Below, one piece after another: positions 6,253 through 7,547 of a stretch of 7,547 bases of DNA. Numbering within the stretch: the stretch's first letter is position 1; each line of letters begins with the position of its first letter. The stretch comes from Bryobacterales bacterium. Lineage in GTDB: Bacteria; Acidobacteriota; Terriglobia; Bryobacterales; Bryobacteraceae. The DNA lies in NCBI GenBank assembly GCA_003517725.1, contig DOZZ01000166.1, positions 17,520-25,066 of the forward strand, given 5' to 3'. The notes beneath the pieces were generated by a model that saw nothing but the letters and a program-made list of their open reading frames with translations, had not been told where the DNA came from and searched no databases. Both the position numbers and the translations under genes were made by a program.

Positions 6253-7231
6253 ACACCACTCCCGCGGCCGGCTGGGTTTTGTCGCGGCGCTCATCGGGAG
6301 CCCGGCCCGCGTTGCGGATATTCATGAAGCGGTTCAACGTATCGAACCAGAAGGGCGCCCCTATCGAGAGCGCGATGGCTGTCAGAAGCCAGCCCAGCAA
6401 ATGCCGCGCAATCAGCCGCCACGGCGCCGGACTGCCCTCCTGGCCGGCGCGCCATGCGGCGAATTCCTGGCGCTCGCGTTGCCAGCCGGTCAGGGCCGCT
6501 AACTGCGACTTCTCGTCCTGACTCAGCGCCTGTTCCGGTACGTTGATGGGGCGGCTGGCCGTGGGCTTCGACTTATCGGGATATTCGACCAGGGGCAGTA
6601 ATGCCTCGGGACGCGCTTTCTGGGAACGCGCGTGCGCCTGTTCGATCATGGCGGAACGTAGCGTAGGCGAGGTCCACAGCAGCGAGGCCAGATGCACGGT
6701 GTCGGCATTCATCAGCAGCGTGATGACGCAGGCCAGGATGGCCGCGTTGACCTGCGCGTTGCGCTTGTACCAGCCGGAGACCCGGTCCATGTTCTCGTCG
6801 AACCATTGCTGTATATGGAGGCGGACGCTAGCCGGATCGTTATTCGACTTATCGAGAATCGCGGTCAGTGCGCCGCGGACGTGGTCGTTTTTAAGTAACT
6901 TCAAGCCGTCCCGCAGGGCCGCGCTGTCGGCGAGTGACTTACCGGGTCCCGAGACGATGTCGAGCAGCGCGGTGGCGAATTTATCGGCCGGGATATAGGA
7001 AGGACACAGAGCGGTGTCGCTTTCGGCCAGCGACCGGATCATGGGGTGCTGGTAGAGCTGCTTCTTCAGGTCGTCATCGCCGCCGAGCAGGCGAGTGACA
7101 CCTTTATCCAGGAATCTGGCGCGGGTTTTAAAAACGCCGGCGATCATCTCATTCACCGTGGTGCACATGAGACTTAGCAACAGATAGACGAAACTGAGGC
7201 CGATCGCCACATCCAGAACGGGCATGTTCAT
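6251..7231 (-). CDS. Three-helix membrane protein, conserved hypothetical
   Basis: A 326-residue inner-membrane protein of a conserved family without a known function. Three hydrophobic segments are visible: about 7-29 (IGLSFVYLLLSLMCTTV), about 161-177 (VNAAILACVITLLMNAD) and about 277-296 (HLLGWLLTAIALSIGAPFWF). Between the first two lies a soluble region of about 120 residues ending in QWFDENMDRVSGWYKR (142-157), which looks like the strongest conserved block. The segment GAPFWFDTLNRFMNIRNAG (291-309) closes the third helix and is also typical of the family. Residues 200-270 are charged and probably cytoplasmic or periplasmic. ATG 7231 is preferred over the in-frame ATG 7225 because GGAAGGTGAG (7234-7243) precedes it. 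The gene is first of a coupled pair with the secreted protein downstream, which suggests a shared envelope function. A 16-base palindrome lies just upstream of its ribosome binding site. Confidence 0.87.
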   Translation of the reverse strand: MNMPVLDVAIGLSFVYLLLSLMCTTVNEMIAGVFKTRARFLDKGVTRLLGGDDDLKKQLYQHPMIRSLAESDTALCPSYIPADKFATALLDIVSGPGKSLADSAALRDGLKLLKNDHVRGALTAILDKSNNDPASVRLHIQQWFDENMDRVSGWYKRNAQVNAAILACVITLLMNADTVHLASLLWTSPTLRSAMIEQAHARSQKARPEALLPLVEYPDKSKPTASRPINVPEQALSQDEKSQLAALTGWQRERQEFAAWRAGQEGSPAPWRLIARHLLGWLLTAIALSIGAPFWFDTLNRFMNIRNAGRAPDERRDKTQPAAGVV

Positions 7232-7245
7232 GGCTCACCTTCCTT

Positions 7246-7261
7246 GCGTCGCGCGCGACGC
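7246..7261. promoter_or_regulatory. Perfect 16-bp palindrome upstream of the membrane-protein gene
   Basis: GCGTCGCGCGCGACGC is identical to its own reverse complement. It lies 14 bases before ATG 7231, next to the Shine-Dalgarno sequence, in the 61-base gap after the partial gene. It could be an operator, or a hairpin in the mRNA. No U-run follows, so it is not an evident terminator. In GC-rich DNA, chance is a real alternative. Confidence 0.45.
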
Positions 7262-7292
7262 TTTGCATTAGTGTAGTGCTATTGGTGTGCCA

Positions 7293-7547
7293 TTAGAGTT
7301 GTTCTTCGATCAGAAATTGTTCGTATTGGCCATCGGGCATCACGTAAATGTTGAGTACCAGGTTGCGGTGCTCGTACTTGGCGAGATACGCCCGGTGCGT
7401 CATGCCGCCGCGTAGCGTTTCACTGGTGCGGATTACCGACTGCAGCGGGCCCAGCGGCGCGAGCGAGGCGCCGATGTCTCCCAACGCCGTGGGCGTGAAA
7501 TAGGAGCGGGCGTTGGCGGTGAAGAGCTCGGGTCGGATTTCGCCGCG
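7293..7547 (-). CDS. C-terminal end of a protein cut by the window edge, possibly a secreted hydrolase
   Basis: The reading frame is open from the window edge at 7547 to a TAA at 7293, giving the last 84 residues; the start lies outside the window. The end reads RGEIRPELFTANARSYFTPT, then ALGDIGASLAPLGPLQSV, then RGGMTHRAYLAKY and MPDGQYEQFLIEEQL. The apparent start at 7484 is a TTG inside this frame (the L of TALGD) and not a true start. The sheet-like 'GGMTHR.Y...Y..R.L.LNIY.MPDG..EQFL' pattern recalls a small C-terminal domain that follows hydrolase domains, such as serine hydrolases or peptidases, in acidobacterial secreted proteins. This is from memory and weak; the catalytic part is not in view. 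It precedes the membrane-protein gene by 61 bases in the same direction. Confidence 0.75.
   Translation of the reverse strand, partial: RGEIRPELFTANARSYFTPTALGDIGASLAPLGPLQSVIRTSETLRGGMTHRAYLAKYEHRNLVLNIYVMPDGQYEQFLIEEQL

Overview
The window is GC-rich coding DNA from a free-living, Gram-negative-type bacterium. It reads most like an Acidobacteriota (Bryobacterales / Solibacter-like) genome. That placement rests on overall protein style: a Tat-exported DUF1680 glycoside hydrolase, secreted proteins of unknown function, and a 'GGMTHR..Y'-type C-terminal domain. No rRNA or marker gene confirms it, so it is an inference.

Layout. One gene lies on the + strand, a COG1926-type phosphoribosyltransferase (79-732). 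Everything else is on the - strand, read from right to left: the 3' end of a gene cut by the window edge (7293-7547); a three-helix membrane protein (6251-7231); a small secreted protein translationally coupled to it (5338-6243); a 212-base gap filled by a large imperfect inverted repeat (core 5145-5300); a Tat-exported GH127/DUF1680 beta-L-arabinofuranosidase-like enzyme (3329-5125); a PurD-like ATP-grasp protein whose reading frame is broken close to its C-terminus (1998-3295, shift at about 2157); a 129-residue protein with an HELVE motif and a TTG start (1549-1938); and a secreted LolA/RseB-fold-like protein (734-1531). The phosphoribosyltransferase and the LolA-like gene converge with one base between their stop codons.

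How the genes may work together. Two co-directional groups are visible: 7231 to 5338 (membrane protein plus secreted partner) and 5125 to 734 (hydrolase, ATP-grasp, HELVE protein, LolA-like protein), separated by the inverted-repeat element. Within the second group the gaps are 33, 59 and 17 bases, so co-transcription is possible. The functions do not form an obvious pathway, however, and the grouping may be simple co-orientation. The ATP-grasp and HELVE genes resemble, from memory, types also met in phage and metagenomic contigs.

The clearest anomaly is the frameshift in the ATP-grasp gene: 52 well-formed residues continue in another frame to a TAG at 1998-2000. No tRNA, rRNA, CRISPR array, transposase or defence system was seen, and no non-coding stretch exceeds 300 bases.
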